The position numbers were made by a program, and so were the translations under genes. The notes beneath the pieces were generated by a model. It saw only the letters and a program-made list of their open reading frames with translations, was not told where the DNA came from and did no database searches. A stretch of DNA of 64,000 nt, taken from JANXMY01 sp965246745 (GTDB lineage Bacteria > Armatimonadota > Armatimonadia > Armatimonadales > Capsulimonadaceae). Location: contig OZ251980.1 in assembly GCA_965246745.1 (NCBI GenBank), positions 310,001 to 374,000 of the forward strand, in the 5' to 3' direction. Of the stretch, positions 47,461 to 55,682 are shown in pieces (position 1 is the stretch's first letter; each line of letters begins with the position of its first letter).

Positions 47461-48942
47461 ATGCAACTGTTTGAATTGACCGCGCACGAAATTGCGGATA
47501 AGCTCGCGTCGCGCGAAGTCTCGGCCCGCGAAGTGACCGATGCCGTGCTGAACCGAATTGGGGACGTGGAAGGCCATGTCAAAGCCTTTGTGACCGTCAC
47601 CGAAGCGCAGGCGCAGGCGTCGGCCGATGCGGTGGACGCCGCCCGGTCGCGCGGCGAAGCGCTGTCCCCGCTGGCCGGCATCCCGCTGGCGCTAAAGGAC
47701 AACCTCTGCACCCTCGGGGTCGAGACGACCTGCTCCTCAAAAATACTCAAAGGCTTCAAGCCGCCCTACTCCGCCACCGTGGTAGACAAGCTCGAAGCGG
47801 CAGGAAGCGTTTTTGTCGGCAAAGCGAATTTGGACGAGTTTGCGATGGGATCGTCCACCGAAAACTCGGCCTTCGGCACGTCGCACAACCCGTGGGATTT
47901 GAAAACGGTCCCCGGCGGGTCGTCGGGCGGCTCCACAGCGGCGGTCGCGGCGGGGGAAGCGTTCTGGGCTTTGGGGTCGGACACCGGCGGCTCGATCCGC
48001 CAGCCGGCGGCGTTCTGCGGGGTCGTCGGCCTGAAGCCCACCTATGGCCGGGTCAGCCGCTACGGCCTGATCGCGTTTGCGTCGTCTTTAGACCAGATCG
48101 GCCCGATTACCAAAGACGTGCGCGACGCCGCGCTGTTGATGAACGTCCTCAGCGGCCATGACCCCATGGACAGCACCAGCATAGACCAAAGCGTCCCTGA
48201 TTACACAAAATCTCTCACCCAGGGTGTCAAGGGCCTGCGGCTCGGCGTTCCCAAAGAATACTTCAGCGGGGCGATTGACCCGGCAGTCTCCGCCGCCGTC
48301 CGCGCCGCCATCGCCCAGCTTCTTTCGCTCGGCGCGGTCGCCGAAGAAATCACCCTGCCGCACACCGAGTACGCCCTGCCGACCTACTACATTCTCGGCC
48401 CTGCCGAAGCGTCGTCCAATTTAGCCCGCTACGACGGCGTCCGGTTCGGCCACCGGACCGCCCGCGCGACCACGCATGTGGACTTGTTTGAAAAGACCCG
48501 CGCGGAAGGCTTCGGCCCGGAAGTCAAGCAGCGGATCATGATCGGCACTTACGCCCTGTCCGCAGGCTACTACGATGCGTTTTATGTCAAAGCCCAGCAG
48601 GTGCGGACTTTGATTAAGCGCGACTTCGACCGGGCATTTGAGCAGTGCGACGTGATTATCGCCCCGACGGCTCCGACCGTGGCCTTTAAGATCGGCGAAG
48701 TCTCGGACCCATTGGTGATGAAGCAGAACGATATTCTGACTATCCCCGCCAACATGGCCGGCATTCCGGCGATCTCCCTGCCCTGCGGCTTTTCGCACGG
48801 CCTGCCCATCGGATTGCAGATGATGGCCCCGGCCTTCGGCGAGGAAGTCCTGCTCCGCACGGCGCATGCCTACGAGCAGGCGAGCGAATGGCACACCGCG
48901 CGGGCGACCATCGAGCGACCCAGCCATCTTCACGTTGAGTAA
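47461..48942 (+). CDS. gatA: Aspartyl/glutamyl-tRNA amidotransferase subunit A
   Basis: The 493-residue amidase carries the Ser-cisSer-Lys triad at the positions usual for GatA: K79 (IPLALKDN), S154 (PGGSSGGST) and S178 (SDTGGSIRQPA). It hydrolyses glutamine and passes ammonia to GatB. The ATG at 47461 follows the gatC stop closely. gatB is not next: about 3 kb of other genes lie between. Confidence 0.97.
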   Translation: MQLFELTAHEIADKLASREVSAREVTDAVLNRIGDVEGHVKAFVTVTEAQAQASADAVDAARSRGEALSPLAGIPLALKDNLCTLGVETTCSSKILKGFKPPYSATVVDKLEAAGSVFVGKANLDEFAMGSSTENSAFGTSHNPWDLKTVPGGSSGGSTAAVAAGEAFWALGSDTGGSIRQPAAFCGVVGLKPTYGRVSRYGLIAFASSLDQIGPITKDVRDAALLMNVLSGHDPMDSTSIDQSVPDYTKSLTQGVKGLRLGVPKEYFSGAIDPAVSAAVRAAIAQLLSLGAVAEEITLPHTEYALPTYYILGPAEASSNLARYDGVRFGHRTARATTHVDLFEKTRAEGFGPEVKQRIMIGTYALSAGYYDAFYVKAQQVRTLIKRDFDRAFEQCDVIIAPTAPTVAFKIGEVSDPLVMKQNDILTIPANMAGIPAISLPCGFSHGLPIGLQMMAPAFGEEVLLRTAHAYEQASEWHTARATIERPSHLHVE

Positions 48943-48947
48943 CAGCC

Positions 48948-49097
48948 ATGCAGACAGCCTTCTCATCACCGAGCGCCGTCTTGCAGGAAGTCTCCCAGTT
49001 CAGCGATGCCGAACTCGACGACTTTTTCACCCAAATCACGCGTCTGCGGGCGAAGCGCCGTGCTTCGCATCTCTCCGAGCAGACCTGGAAGCGCTGA
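48948..49097 (+). CDS. 49-residue antitoxin-like fragment
   Basis: An ATG five bases after the gatA stop opens a short frame: SPSAVLQEVSQFSDAELDDF, then FTQITRLRAKRRASHLSEQ. This matches the N-terminal half of a family of about 100-residue helical proteins often found beside toxin genes (EVxxFSDAELDxLLxxxLRARRxAPxLS pattern). The frame stops at WKR, so it is either a short version or a truncated gene. No toxin follows. Confidence 0.45.
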   Translation: MQTAFSSPSAVLQEVSQFSDAELDDFFTQITRLRAKRRASHLSEQTWKR

Positions 49098-49156
49098 TGC
49101 AGTCTTTGGGGATTGGCCCTCATCACAATCATGTTCTTGCGTGACTGATGAAAGCA

Positions 49157-49177
49157 GCCCGGATTTCCAATCCGGGC
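49157..49177. other. 9-bp perfect hairpin
   Basis: GCCCGGATT (49157-49165) and AATCCGGGC (49169-49177) pair around TCC in the gap after the gatA-linked fragment. No T-run follows. It may reduce read-through from gatCA into the accessory genes or be a small palindromic element. Confidence 0.55.
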
Positions 49178-49210
49178 GATGACGGGCCGGTGCAGCAGAA
49201 TTGATACACT

Positions 49211-50026
49211 GTGAACGAAGAGCAATACACAAGCATTATTGACGGCCTGCTGGTCGGCACGGACATGAACGACGAGGTTTCGCGCCGCATGGCTTACAAT
49301 GCCTGCGTCGCGTATGCTCAGGATCACTTCGGCGGCGATCCGGGCATCAACCGATTTGTCGCGCAGGCGGCGGAGCGCCTGGGGCAAACGCGTATCCACT
49401 TCGGCGTCATCAAAGGCATGGTTCCGACGCCGGATGACGCCCGACTGCATCTTCGCTATGCCGAAGAAGGCGGCCCGGTGCTGACGGGCAGTGCCGACGG
49501 GCTGCGGTATCTGAGCGAGATTTGCGCGGCCCTTGCCGACGCGCCGCTTTCCGACGGGCCGGGACCGGACGAGCATGTGCATCTCTACGCGGGGGAGCCG
49601 CCGATGTTCGGCGACAGCTACGGGCTGACACTGTACCATTCGGCGAACGATTGGTTTGACCGCCACGCCCTGCCGGCGGAAAATGCCGAGGCAGCCGACA
49701 GCGTGCAGCCGCCCCCACGCGAAATTGCGCCGGCGCAGATTGCCGCGATTGAGTTCTTCGAGGACGAAAAAATCCCGCTGCCCCCGCCGCTGTATTTGCG
49801 CTATGACAAGCTGTACCGGGTGCTGGGTGTGCGCCCGTATGTGCCGGACGAAGAAGTATGGGCGAAGCCGGCGTCAAGCGGGGACGAGGGCCGGATGCAC
49901 GTCTTTCGGTTCCGCGATGACGCCCAGGAAATTTTCGAGATCGCGCTGGATTTGGACGATCTCGGCATTCACTATTTCACCCGAAACGACTTAGCGCAGG
50001 TGTGGGGGGCGGACGGATCGCCGTGA
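49211..50026 (+). CDS. Hypothetical protein, 271 residues
   Basis: The product is acidic with a helical N-terminus (SIIDGLLVGTDMNDEVSRRM, AYAQDHFGGDPGINRFVAQA) and a mixed C-terminal part (DEHVHLYAGEPPMFGD, DDAQEIFEIALDLDDLGIHY). No family is recognised. The GTG start at 49211 directly abuts TGA-TACACT (49202-49210), an extended -10-like box, so the real start may be the ATG at 49265. It overlaps the CPBP gene by four bases (GTGA). Confidence 0.5.
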   Translation: MNEEQYTSIIDGLLVGTDMNDEVSRRMAYNACVAYAQDHFGGDPGINRFVAQAAERLGQTRIHFGVIKGMVPTPDDARLHLRYAEEGGPVLTGSADGLRYLSEICAALADAPLSDGPGPDEHVHLYAGEPPMFGDSYGLTLYHSANDWFDRHALPAENAEAADSVQPPPREIAPAQIAAIEFFEDEKIPLPPPLYLRYDKLYRVLGVRPYVPDEEVWAKPASSGDEGRMHVFRFRDDAQEIFEIALDLDDLGIHYFTRNDLAQVWGADGSP

Positions 50027-50949
50027 CGCCGCTAAACGCAAACAGCCCGCGTCTGCCGTCGCCCTGGCGCACACACCCGGTCGCGGAGATTTTGAGGTTC
50101 GGGGGCCTCACGGCGGCGCTGTTCTGCGTTCTCGCGCTGCCGCTTCTGGCGGTGTTCCGTTTTACCCATACGGCCCTTGACCCGAACAGCGAGCACGGCG
50201 GGCTGATCGCGCACTTCTGCCTGGCGGTCGCGGGGGTCACGGCTTATGGAATTGTCGCGCGGCGGCGGGGGCGCTCGCTGACCGACGCCGGGCTGCCGCC
50301 AATGGGGGTGTTCTCGGAAACGGGTTTGGGCCTCCTGGTCGGCGGGGGCGTCTTCTCGGCGGCGATCATGGCGATGAGCGCGTTCCGCTGCTACGACCTC
50401 GGGGCGATGAACCCGCACTTTCGGCCCTTTCTGCCGCTGGCCTTGTTTCTGTGCATCGGCGTTTTTCAGGAAGTCGCCATGCGCGGGTGCATTTTTCAGG
50501 CATTGGAGCGCCGCTGGGGGTCGGGGATTGCGCTTGTTGCCTCGTGCCTCTTTTTCGGCCTGATCCACCTCGGCAGCCCGGTCGAGGGCTTGTCTACGGG
50601 GCAGTGGCTGATCGGCCCGTTCTTTTTGGCGTTTGAAACGGGCCTTTTGTTCACGGCGGGTTATTTGCTCACCCGGCGCTTGTGGCTGCCCATCGGGCTG
50701 CACTGGGGCTGGAACTTCTTCGAGACGGCCATCTACGGCACGGCCAATTCGGGAGCCTGGGAAAACAATCCGAACTCGCTGTTTGAGGGCCATGCCCACG
50801 GCCCGTTTCTCCTGACCGGCGGCGCGTTCGGCCCGGAAGCGAGCGTGTTCTGCCTCCTTGTCGGCTTCTACGCCGGGACTGTCCTGCTCCGCCTCGCGAT
50901 CCGGCGCGGCCACTGGCGGCCCGCACACGCGGCAAATCAGGTAAAATAG
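50023..50949 (+). CDS. CPBP family intramembrane metalloprotease
   Basis: The 308-residue product has about seven membrane helices and the CPBP (Abi) motifs: IGVFQEVAMRGCIFQAL (the EExxxR site, with Gln replacing the first Glu), FFGLIHLGSP and GLHWGWNFFE. These proteases process prenylated or bacteriocin-related substrates. The GTG start overlaps the preceding stop (GTGA); a GTG at 50002 is an alternative. The Glu-to-Gln change could lower activity. Confidence 0.85.
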   Translation: MTPLNANSPRLPSPWRTHPVAEILRFGGLTAALFCVLALPLLAVFRFTHTALDPNSEHGGLIAHFCLAVAGVTAYGIVARRRGRSLTDAGLPPMGVFSETGLGLLVGGGVFSAAIMAMSAFRCYDLGAMNPHFRPFLPLALFLCIGVFQEVAMRGCIFQALERRWGSGIALVASCLFFGLIHLGSPVEGLSTGQWLIGPFFLAFETGLLFTAGYLLTRRLWLPIGLHWGWNFFETAIYGTANSGAWENNPNSLFEGHAHGPFLLTGGAFGPEASVFCLLVGFYAGTVLLRLAIRRGHWRPAHAANQVK

Positions 50950-50967
50950 GGCCGGGAGGAAACCAAA

Positions 50968-51189
50968 ATGAACGCCGCATTTTTTCGGGAGCCGACGACG
51001 GCAGAGGAAGCCGAGATCAAAGCCAGGATAGACGACGCGCTGGCCGAACTCATACGGCTGAACGCCGAGATGGCGCAGGACCGGCAGGAGTATCGTCGCC
51101 TTTCTTTGGAAACACAAACACTTGCCCAAGAGTCTCAGCGCATCATGGCCCAGACACAGGAAGCGCTGGCTCAGCTTGGAGCGGCTTGA
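50968..51189 (+). CDS. Small coiled-coil protein
   Basis: The 73-residue product is one long amphipathic helix: EAEIKARIDDALAELIRLNAE, then QEYRRLSLETQTLAQESQRI. GGGAGG eight bases before the ATG gives a strong start. It begins a run of three small genes ending in a HEPN protein. Its length and shape suit an antitoxin or adaptor, but no family is recognised. Confidence 0.6.
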   Translation: MNAAFFREPTTAEEAEIKARIDDALAELIRLNAEMAQDRQEYRRLSLETQTLAQESQRIMAQTQEALAQLGAA

Positions 51190-51191
51190 TT

Positions 51192-51425
51192 ATGTGGAAA
51201 CAACTGCTGGAGGCACTCACTCAGCTCATCACGCTCACGCAGGAAACACGGCAGAACAGAACGGACATCAACAGCGTGAAGGCTGCTGTTCAGCGCCTCG
51301 CTTACGAAATTGGGCGCAGACGCGAAAACGAAGCGCATGAGCGGGAAGTTATCACGCTGCGGCTGGAAAACACCCTGCTGAAATTTGAGCGCCGCCTGCC
51401 GCCGGGAAAATCGGACAGCGAGTAA
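51192..51425 (+). CDS. Small coiled-coil protein
   Basis: The 77-residue product is helical: LLEALTQLITLTQETRQNR, then VKAAVQRLAYEIGRRRENE and a basic end. Two bases separate it from the preceding gene stop and GGAG is ten bases before the ATG. It forms a unit with the 73-residue coiled-coil gene and the HEPN gene that follows. Confidence 0.6.
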   Translation: MWKQLLEALTQLITLTQETRQNRTDINSVKAAVQRLAYEIGRRRENEAHEREVITLRLENTLLKFERRLPPGKSDSE

Positions 51426-51510
51426 ACAACCCCATGAAAACTGCGAAATCGAAGGAAGTGGATATGGCGCTGCGCGATGACTGGCTGCGGACATTCAGCG
51501 GCTGCGTGCG

Positions 51511-51942
51511 GTGCAGACAGAGTTCAATGCCGCGCAGCGGGCGCTGGCTTATGTCGAGCGGCACGGGCAGCAGCAGGCGATTTACACGGAGGTTTTAAGG
51601 CTCTCGCCGCGTGACCTTGCGTCTGCCGGCAGGAACGTTGAACAGACTTATTTTACACGACTCTTCGCGGAGTTTGAAGGCATCCTAAAAGATCATCTTG
51701 CGTCAAACCATCCATCCGTGGTCGTTTCCGACAAGGCGACCGTGGACTGGTTGATTCGGCGCACGACGCAGCGGGAAACAGTCAAAATCACGCCGCTGCT
51801 GCGCGGTAGAATTGACGCCGTCCGCAGTCATCGAAACGCGATAGCCCACCGGGGCCGCAATCCCGTACCCGCGATCACCCTGGTCGCGGCGCTCTCGACA
51901 TTGAACACGTTTCTTGCCAAGCTTGCCCGACCGCTTACATAA
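51511..51942 (+). CDS. HEPN-domain protein, probably 5'-frameshifted
   Basis: The C-terminal half has RSHRNAIAHRG (R108-N-x3-H113), the catalytic RNxxxH motif of HEPN ribonucleases and toxins, in a four-helix context. The open frame begins at a GTG without ribosome-binding site. A normal ATG start (51434) lies upstream in another frame and encodes MKTAKSKEVDMALRDDWL; joining it to ADIQRLRAVQTEFNAAQ needs one added base near 51483. So the gene is either frameshifted, mis-sequenced, or uses the weak GTG. Confidence 0.55.
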   Translation: MQTEFNAAQRALAYVERHGQQQAIYTEVLRLSPRDLASAGRNVEQTYFTRLFAEFEGILKDHLASNHPSVVVSDKATVDWLIRRTTQRETVKITPLLRGRIDAVRSHRNAIAHRGRNPVPAITLVAALSTLNTFLAKLARPLT

Positions 51943-51974
51943 TCACTTCACGCAAAGAACGAGTAGAAGCATTT

Positions 51975-53426
51975 ATGACCACTGCTAAGATGATTTACGA
52001 GCCTGTAATCGGGATGGAGTGCCATGCCGAGCTTTTGACCCAAAGCAAGATGTTCTGCGGCTGCGCCAACGAGTTCGGCGGAGCGCCCAACACGCGCACC
52101 TGCCCGGTCTGTTTGGGACTGCCCGGCTCGCTGCCGGTGATGAATAGGCAGGCGGTCCAGCTTGTGCTGAGGACCGCGCTGGCGCTGCACTGCGACGTGT
52201 CGCGGGACTGCGTTTTTGCCCGAAAAAACTATTTTTATCCCGACCTGCCGAAAGGCTACCAAATCTCGCAGTACGAGAACCCCATCGGGGTCGGCGGGTA
52301 TCTGGACATTGACCTGGAAGACGGCGGGACCAAGCGCATTCATATTCGGCGGGTGCATTTAGAGGAAGACACGGGCAAGCTCATTCATGCCGGGGGCAAT
52401 GAAAGCGAAGTAGACTACAACCGCTCCGGGGTCCCGCTGATGGAGATTGTCACCGAGTTCCCGCCCGATCTCACGTCTGCAGACGAAGCCCGTGCATATT
52501 TGGAGAAGCTGCGCTCGATTTTGGTCTATCTCGGCGTCTCAGACGGCAAAATGGAAGAAGGGCACTTAAGAGCCGAGCCGAACCTCTCCATTCGGCCGGC
52601 GGGAACGTCGGGGGTCGGGGTCAAGACCGAGATTAAAAATCTCAATTCGTTTAAATCGGTCTACAAAGGAGTCTTGTACGAAGTCGAGCGCCAATCCGAG
52701 CTTTTAGAGGGCGGCGAGGCCGTGCGGCAGGAAACACTCGGCTGGAACGACCTGCGGGGCGAAACGTACCACATGCGCTTCAAGGAGGAAGAGCAGGAGT
52801 ATCGCTACTTCCCCGAACCCGATTTGGTGGCCCTGCACTTTGACGAGGCCGGGATTGAAGCCGCCCGCGCCGCTCTGCCCGAACTGCCCGATGCCAAGCG
52901 CGAGCGCTTTGCCGCCGAGTACGGCCTGCGCCCCTACGACGCCGCTATTCTAACGGCCTCCCGCCCGCTGGCAGCGTACTTTGAGGAAGCCGCCGCCGGG
53001 GCCGATGCCAAAGCGATTGCCAATTATGTGACGGGGGATTTGGCGAAGCTGCTGAACGCCTCGGGTCAGGAGATCGCCGACATCAAAATCTCGCCCGCCC
53101 AGCTTCGCGATCTGATTGCGCTGCGGGATGCTGGGCAGATCACCAACACCAGCGCGAAAACCGTGCTGGCCGAGATGTTCGAGACCGGGCAGGAGCCGGC
53201 GGCGATTGTCGCCGCGCGAGGATTGGCGGCCGTCTCCGACGACTCGGTGCTGGCCGCCGAAGTCGAGCGCGTTTTGGCCGAAAACCCGGACGTGGTCGCC
53301 AAAATCAAAGCCGGCAACGACAAAAGCAAAGGCTTTTTGACGGGCCAGGTGATGAAAGCCCTGAAAGGTCAGGCCAAGCCCGACATTGTAAACAGGCTAT
53401 TAGATGAGAAGATGTCGGTTCGATAG
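51975..53426 (+). CDS. gatB: Aspartyl/glutamyl-tRNA amidotransferase subunit B
   Basis: The 483-residue protein has the GatB signature LPKGYQISQYENPIGVGG, the cradle-domain start EPVIGMECHAELLTQSKMFC, a zinc CxxC pair (FCGCANEF, RTCPVCLGLPG), HLEEDTGKLIH, EGHLRAEPNLSIR and the C-terminal YqeY-like tail (ENPDVVAKIKAGNDKSKGFLTGQVMK). It activates the misacylated tRNA and takes ammonia from GatA. It is separated from gatCA by the accessory block. Confidence 0.97.
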   Translation: MTTAKMIYEPVIGMECHAELLTQSKMFCGCANEFGGAPNTRTCPVCLGLPGSLPVMNRQAVQLVLRTALALHCDVSRDCVFARKNYFYPDLPKGYQISQYENPIGVGGYLDIDLEDGGTKRIHIRRVHLEEDTGKLIHAGGNESEVDYNRSGVPLMEIVTEFPPDLTSADEARAYLEKLRSILVYLGVSDGKMEEGHLRAEPNLSIRPAGTSGVGVKTEIKNLNSFKSVYKGVLYEVERQSELLEGGEAVRQETLGWNDLRGETYHMRFKEEEQEYRYFPEPDLVALHFDEAGIEAARAALPELPDAKRERFAAEYGLRPYDAAILTASRPLAAYFEEAAAGADAKAIANYVTGDLAKLLNASGQEIADIKISPAQLRDLIALRDAGQITNTSAKTVLAEMFETGQEPAAIVAARGLAAVSDDSVLAAEVERVLAENPDVVAKIKAGNDKSKGFLTGQVMKALKGQAKPDIVNRLLDEKMSVR

Positions 53427-53451
53427 ACTACCGCAGACAGGAAAAATCTTT

Positions 53452-53943
53452 ATGCTTTATTCCAGCACTCACATCCCTTATCTCGAGTATCGCGTGATCG
53501 GCAGGCTGCTGGACGCGCAGCCGCAGGCTGTCAATGGACAACTGCGGGCGCTGATCGCGTTCGGCGAGCTTGTTGCGACAGGAAACTCTTATGACCTTAA
53601 TCTGCTGGAAGTGGTCACCGGCTGGCAGGGTCCGCGCTCGGTCAGCTACGGCAGTACGGAAGCGCTGCCGCTGCGGGGACGGCTGAACCTATATTTTCTG
53701 ACCCCGGAAGAGTTTGAGCACCCGGCGGCAGCGGCACCGGCGGGTCAGACAATCCCCAGCTTAACGCTGCTGCGGCAAGTGCAGCCGGCTTATGCTGTTT
53801 TGCTGGAAAATCCCAGCGACTATGCAAATCAAGTCTTGTCGCGACCAGATTTTTTTTCGTCTGAGGAAGTCGCAGCGCAGGCAGGCGCGTCCGATCCGAT
53901 TACCTTTTTCAAGCAGCAGGCGATGGGAGGGTCTCGGTCGTGA
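53452..53943 (+). CDS. Hypothetical protein coupled to a helical (HEPN-like) gene
   Basis: The start at 53452 has AGGAAAA upstream. The 163-residue product begins with a winged-helix-like region (LEYRVIGRLLDAQPQAVNGQLRALIAFGELV, then a short turn), which could bind DNA, and a beta-rich remainder. Its stop overlaps the next GTG start (GTGA at 53940-53943). No family is recognised; the pair resembles a toxin-antitoxin arrangement. Confidence 0.5.
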   Translation: MLYSSTHIPYLEYRVIGRLLDAQPQAVNGQLRALIAFGELVATGNSYDLNLLEVVTGWQGPRSVSYGSTEALPLRGRLNLYFLTPEEFEHPAAAAPAGQTIPSLTLLRQVQPAYAVLLENPSDYANQVLSRPDFFSSEEVAAQAGASDPITFFKQQAMGGSRS

Positions 53944-54485
53944 CGGCTTCCCCTGCAATCGCGCCGCCACGGTTTCCACCGCCGGAGGAACTCGCCGAGG
54001 CATTCTACCGGGAAGCCGTTCGTCATCTCAGCGATGCCTACTGCCTGCACCGAGGCAGCGCTTGGGCGGGGTCAATCGCTTCGGCAATGAAAGCCGGTGA
54101 GCTTGGCGCAAAAGCCGTTCTGATCCTGCAAAACGCAATGGGGATTTACGAAAAAGTCTTCAACACGCATCGGCCTTATACCGAAATGGAGAGTCACCCC
54201 ATTCTTAAAACTCTTTCCCAAGAGTTAGGCAGCCGACTCTCTTTGGAAGTGCGTGAGCTGGAAGCGCTGGAGCCGAACTTGTTCGGGCGGCGAAACTTTG
54301 AGACCGCCGAAGCGAACACGGAGTATCCGTTTTTGGTGAAGGCGAATGGAACCCCCGAACAAGCCGCTGTGGCGATTGTCTCCCCGGCACGGTTTTTTGA
54401 TCAAGCGGCAAGCGAGCGCTACTGCCGCACCGCGCACGACTTGCTGACAGCCCTGCCGGCGCTGTATTCAGATGTTGCAGATTGA
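53940..54485 (+). CDS. HEPN-like helical protein
   Basis: The 181-residue product is mostly helical: EAFYREAVRHLSDAYCLHRG, SIASAMKAGELGAKAVLIL, and near the end TEYPFLVKANGTPEQAA and ERYCRTAHDLLTALPAL. The order and the helix-turn arrangement suit a HEPN or four-helix bundle protein, but a clean RxxxxH motif is missing. It is translated with the upstream 163-residue protein. Confidence 0.45.
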   Translation: MTASPAIAPPRFPPPEELAEAFYREAVRHLSDAYCLHRGSAWAGSIASAMKAGELGAKAVLILQNAMGIYEKVFNTHRPYTEMESHPILKTLSQELGSRLSLEVRELEALEPNLFGRRNFETAEANTEYPFLVKANGTPEQAAVAIVSPARFFDQAASERYCRTAHDLLTALPALYSDVAD

Positions 54486-54516
54486 AATGCCGCACTGCCG
54501 GCCCGAGTTTAACAAT

Positions 54517-55497
54517 ATGCGAGACCGCCTCCACGCCCTTCTGCTTGCTGCCGTAACCCCCGCGCTGATGCTAACCACGCTGATGCTGACCGGGCCGATG
54601 CTTTCCGGCTGCGGCCGGAAGCACGCGGCTTCGGGCAGCCGGCACCTGGCGGCGGCGCGGGCGGGGTTCGCGACGCATTTGACCCGGCAGACGAAGACGC
54701 CGGACCCGGTGCCGGCGAGCGTGCCGCCGGGGTTTGAGATGGTCACGTATCCCGCGCCGCTTGGGCCGTTTCCGGCGATTGTCGCCCATGCCCCGGCGGA
54801 CGGCGTCGCCCGGCACCCGGCGATGGTGTGGATCGCCGGCGGCTTCGACAACTCCATCGGCGACACGCCCTGGGCGGAAGCGTCCCCGGACAACGATCAG
54901 TCGGCGCGGGCATTTTACCAGGCCGGCATTGTCACCTTGTACCCGTCGCTCCGGGGCGGCAACGGTAATCCCGGTCATATCGAAGGGCTGTACGGCGAAG
55001 TGGACGATGTGCTGGCCGCCGGCAGGTATCTGGCGTCCCGGCCCGATGTGGACCCGAAGCGCGTCTACCTCGGCGGCCACAGCACCGGCGGGACACTGGC
55101 GCTTTTAGTCGCCGAGTCTACGCCGCAGTTCCGGGCCGTGTTCGCGTTCGGCCCCGTCGGGCGCATTGAGCAGTATGGCAGCGACAACCTGCCGTTTGAT
55201 CTGGGCGACGACAAGGAAGCGGCGCTCAGGTCCCCGATTTTATATTTAGGCGCGATTTCGTCCCCGACTTATGTGATGGAAGGCACGGACGGCGGCAATC
55301 TCCGCGCGGCCCGCGAGATGTATTCAAGCTGCGAGAACCCACAGGTGCATTTTTATCAGCTTCCGGGCTACGACCACTTTTCCGAGCTGGCCCCCGTGAC
55401 CCCGCAGATTGCCGCCGCGATTGTCAAAGATACCGGCCCGCAGCCGCGCTTTGCGTTTGTTTCGCCCGGCTCCAAAATTCAGCCGATTGACCAGTAG
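54517..55497 (+). CDS. Alpha/beta hydrolase lipoprotein
   Basis: The ATG at 54517 gives a lipoprotein signal ending LSGC. The 326-residue product has MVWIAGGFDNSIGD, VTLYPSLRGGNGNPG, nucleophile elbow YLGGHSTGGTLALLVAE and His in LPGYDHFSEL. It resembles prolyl-oligopeptidase-like esterases. It would be anchored in the outer leaflet or face the periplasm. It slightly overlaps the upstream gene only if the earlier start at 54472 is used. Confidence 0.75.
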   Translation: MRDRLHALLLAAVTPALMLTTLMLTGPMLSGCGRKHAASGSRHLAAARAGFATHLTRQTKTPDPVPASVPPGFEMVTYPAPLGPFPAIVAHAPADGVARHPAMVWIAGGFDNSIGDTPWAEASPDNDQSARAFYQAGIVTLYPSLRGGNGNPGHIEGLYGEVDDVLAAGRYLASRPDVDPKRVYLGGHSTGGTLALLVAESTPQFRAVFAFGPVGRIEQYGSDNLPFDLGDDKEAALRSPILYLGAISSPTYVMEGTDGGNLRAAREMYSSCENPQVHFYQLPGYDHFSELAPVTPQIAAAIVKDTGPQPRFAFVSPGSKIQPIDQ

Positions 55498-55506
55498 GCG
55501 TGCCCC

Positions 55507-55680
55507 ATGAAAACGGCGCTGATTTCGGATATTCACGGCAATGCGGGCGGCCTGCGGGCAGCTCTGGCCGACAGCCGGCGTTTGAGCTGCGACCGCGTGG
55601 TCTGCCTCGGGGATACGGCGGACGGCGGCCCGGACAGCATCACGTTTTATGCCCCCGACGGCCCGATTTTGGTGTTTTAG
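55507..55680 (+). pseudogene. Remnant of a calcineurin-like phosphoesterase
   Basis: An ATG nine bases after the hydrolase stop opens a 57-residue frame beginning TALISDIHGNAGGLRAALAD and continuing RVVCLGDTADGGP, the first two metal motifs (DIHGN, GD) of YfcE/MJ0936-type phosphoesterases that are normally 200-250 residues. The frame then jumps to ITFYAPDGPILVF, which looks like the family's last strand. The middle with the GNH(D) and H motifs is absent, so it is probably inactive after an internal deletion. tilS starts three bases later. Confidence 0.65.
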
Positions 55681-55682
55681 CC

